DNA from: Chloroflexota bacterium
GTDB taxonomy: Bacteria; Chloroflexota; Dehalococcoidia; Lucifugimonadales; UBA1127
Assembly (NCBI GenBank): GCA_028873745.1
Contig: JAPPNT010000061.1
Coordinates: 1 to 7,148 of the forward strand
Reading direction: 5' to 3'
DNA length: 7,148 bases
The notes under the pieces are model-generated. The model was not told where the DNA came from. It saw nothing but the letters and a program-made list of their open reading frames with translations, and did no database searches. Position 1 is the stretch's first letter. Each line of letters starts with the position of its first letter. This document shows positions 5,875 through 7,148 of this stretch, in pieces. Both the position numbers and the translations under genes were made by a program.

Positions 5875-6906
5875 CTACGCCACCGGCGCCTCGCCGACGA
5901 TGGACTTGTACCGCGCCGCGTACGCCGGCCACACTTCCGGGTTCACGATGGGCGACGGCCGCTGGCCGCGAAAGATCGCCAGCCATTGCTTTCCTGCATT
6001 CTCGCTCATCTTGTACATGGCTTCCTTCGACTGTCCCGCGCTGTGGGGCGTCGCGAGGACGTTGTCCAGCTTCAGCAGCGGGTGGTCGAAGGACGGCGGC
6101 TCGATCTCCCACGTGTCGATCGCCGCGCCCGCGATGACGCCTTCCTTGAGCACCTTCTCGAGCGCCTCTTCGTCGAACAACCCGCCCCGGGCCGCGTTGA
6201 CGAAGTAGGCCGTCGGCTTCATCAGCCGGTACTCCCGCTCGCCGATCATGTTCCGCGTCTGGTCGGTCAGCGGCGTGTGCAGCGTCACGAAGTCGCTCTC
6301 GGACAGCAGGTCGTCCAGCTCGGCGCTCTCGCCGCCGCGCCGCGCGATCTCCTCGTCCCCCATGATCGGGTCGTGGGCGAGGATGCGGCAGTTGAACGCG
6401 GCCTTCAGGATCTCGCCCACCCGCGAGCCGATGGCGCCGAACCCGACGATGCCGATCGTCTTGTCGACCAGGTCGTTGCCCGCGAGCTCTCCCGGCCGCC
6501 GCTCGATGCGCGCGTGAAGCTGGCGGTCCGCCAGCAGCGCCCGATGCGAGAGGATCAGCATCGCGGCGGTGACGTGCTCGGCGACGGGCTCGTTGCCCAT
6601 GCCTGTCTGATTGCACACCAGCACGCCCGCCTCCGTGCACGCGGGGATGTCTATGGTGTCGTAGCCGGCCAGCCCGGAAATGATGGCCAGCAGGTTCGGG
6701 CTCCGGTCGATGACTTCCTGCGTGTCAGGCGGCATGGCGCGACCGTGCACGTGCAGGCCGTGGGCGTCGGTCAGTTCCTTCCACAGCGTTTCGGGCTCCT
6801 GCGAGCTCACCTTCACCAGCTCCACCTCATCCGGGTGGTCCTGCAGCTCCTGCTCACCCACCGGAGCGATGAAGCGGTCGACGTACACCAGTTTCTTGGG
6901 TGGCAT
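5875..6906 (-). CDS. D-2-hydroxyacid dehydrogenase, NAD-dependent (DH2)
   Basis: This 343-residue member of the D-isomer-specific 2-hydroxyacid dehydrogenase family probably reduces a 2-oxo acid or oxidises a D-2-hydroxy acid in the cytosol with NAD(H). The Rossmann motif GFGAIG is at residues 155-160, Asp179 (HDP) is the likely NAD-selecting acid, and catalytic Arg240 (ARGGLFDE), Glu269 (IEPP) and His288 (TPHSAG) are in canonical surroundings. GNEPVAEH is at 104-111. There is no ACT domain. The ATG at 6906 has a good ribosome site (AGGAGA, 6912..6917). It is about 55% identical to DH1 over the last 276 residues, including a shared C-terminal tail with WPAY (326-329). It is the first gene of the cluster with its own promoter at 6993..7020. 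It may form a separate transcript, because the binding-protein gene 195 bp downstream has a promoter too. Exact substrate unknown; glyoxylate/hydroxypyruvate reductase or phosphoglycerate dehydrogenase-like labels would be overcalls. Confidence 0.94.
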   Translation of the reverse strand: MPPKKLVYVDRFIAPVGEQELQDHPDEVELVKVSSQEPETLWKELTDAHGLHVHGRAMPPDTQEVIDRSPNLLAIISGLAGYDTIDIPACTEAGVLVCNQTGMGNEPVAEHVTAAMLILSHRALLADRQLHARIERRPGELAGNDLVDKTIGIVGFGAIGSRVGEILKAAFNCRILAHDPIMGDEEIARRGGESAELDDLLSESDFVTLHTPLTDQTRNMIGEREYRLMKPTAYFVNAARGGLFDEEALEKVLKEGVIAGAAIDTWEIEPPSFDHPLLKLDNVLATPHSAGQSKEAMYKMSENAGKQWLAIFRGQRPSPIVNPEVWPAYAARYKSIVGEAPVA

Positions 6907-6911
6907 TAGTG

Positions 6912-6917
6912 TCTCCT
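6912..6917 (-). promoter_or_regulatory. ribosome binding site of DH2
   Basis: AGGAGA on the minus strand, five bases from the ATG at 6906, fits a Shine-Dalgarno sequence and supports that start. Confidence 0.7.
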
Positions 6918-6930
6918 ACTCTGTTCTGCG

Positions 6931-6983
6931 CCGCCGTTCCCGTTCCATCACACACAAGCGCCCACGAGGCCCATCAACGGCGG
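6931..6983 (-). other. long-range inverted repeat in the DH2 leader
   Basis: CCGCCGTT (6931..6938) and AACGGCGG (6976..6983) are perfect 8-bp complements 37 bases apart, between the DH2 promoter and its ribosome site. They could form a stem in the 5' leader. In GC-rich DNA such a match is not rare, so significance is uncertain. Confidence 0.3.
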
Positions 6984-6992
6984 AACGCGCAC

Positions 6993-7020
6993 ACTCTAAC
7001 AGACACAGGCCAAGCGTCAA
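6993..7020 (-). promoter_or_regulatory. candidate promoter of DH2
   Basis: On the minus strand TTGACG (7015..7020; five of six consensus bases) is followed by a 16-bp spacer and TAGAGT (6993..6998; four of six). The predicted start near 6986 gives a leader of about 80 nt. The -35 plus TAG-type -10 resembles the promoter of the binding-protein gene (TTGACA, TAGCAT), which supports both as sites for the same housekeeping sigma factor. Confidence 0.5.
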
Positions 7021-7057
7021 TACATGGCCGTTCCGTCACCATCCCTGCGTCGGCCGG

Positions 7058-7088
7058 AAAAGCAAAGGGGGCCGCCGTACCCGCCCCC
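7058..7088 (-). terminator. candidate Rho-independent terminator of an upstream gene
   Basis: On the minus strand GGGGGC and GCCCCC form a 6-bp stem around a 10-nt loop, followed directly by TTTGCTTTT. The T-run is present only in the minus direction. It would end a transcript entering from beyond the right edge and insulate DH2. The interrupted T-run and longish loop lower confidence. Confidence 0.5.
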
Positions 7089-7121
7089 GCACGAATTAGG
7101 GGAAAACCGGCGCACCGGGGA

Positions 7122-7148
7122 TTACCAGCCCGCGCCAAAAAGCGGGGT
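7122..7148 (-). CDS. possible 3' end of a gene running in from the right edge
   Basis: One minus-strand frame reads TPLFGAGW and then a TAA at 7122..7124, 34 bp before the candidate terminator. The spacing suits the end of a gene, but eight residues are not enough to recognise a protein or to prove coding. Confidence 0.15.
   Translation of the reverse strand, partial: TPLFGAGW

Noticed and set aside
5845..6909. Plus-strand open frame of 354 codons opposite DH2
   Set aside because: Antisense shadow; no motif, and DH2 on the minus strand has full catalytic residues and a ribosome site.
7109..7136. GGCGC/GCGCC inverted repeat at the right edge
   Set aside because: Only five pairs in GC-rich DNA with a long loop; expected by chance.

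Overview
The window is a GC-rich stretch of an environmental bacterial genome. It holds five complete protein genes, all on the minus strand and all pointing toward base 1. In transcription order they are: a D-2-hydroxyacid dehydrogenase (5875..6906, 'DH2'), a lipoprotein solute-binding protein of the ABC peptide/opine type (3850..5679), two tandem paralogous metal-dependent amidohydrolases (2515..3747 'AH-B' and 1235..2455 'AH-A'), and a second D-2-hydroxyacid dehydrogenase (86..1111, 'DH1'). No RNA gene, transposase or CRISPR array is visible. The Thr-rich linker behind the lipobox, the amidohydrolase-2 paralogues and the TTCG...CGAACGG palindromes suggest a Chloroflexota-like (perhaps SAR202/Dehalococcoidia-like) or other high-GC soil or marine lineage. 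That placement is inference and weak.

Layout from the right edge: 7058..7088 looks like a minus-strand Rho-independent terminator closing a gene outside the window. A TTGACG/TAGAGT promoter at 6993..7020 then serves DH2. The 195-bp gap between DH2 and the binding protein is AT-rich and carries a good sigma70-type promoter (TTGACA, 17-bp spacer, TAGCAT), an imperfect palindrome upstream of it, and two hairpins in the presumed leader. The binding protein, both amidohydrolases and DH1 follow with gaps of 102, 59 and 123 bp and are probably one transcript. Hairpins without T-runs sit in the 102-bp and 123-bp gaps. Downstream of DH1, two copies of a REP-like palindrome fill bases 3..76.

The cluster is a nested set of paralogues: dehydrogenase, binding protein, amidohydrolase, amidohydrolase, dehydrogenase. 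By hand alignment the amidohydrolases are about two-thirds identical with almost no gaps, and the dehydrogenases about 55% identical over their last 276 residues. A reasonable but unproven reading is a small catabolic unit. The lipoprotein would capture an organic solute for an ABC permease encoded elsewhere. The amidohydrolase pair would hydrolyse or decarboxylate it, and the NAD-dependent dehydrogenases would interconvert a 2-hydroxy acid and a 2-oxo acid. The substrate cannot be read from the sequence.
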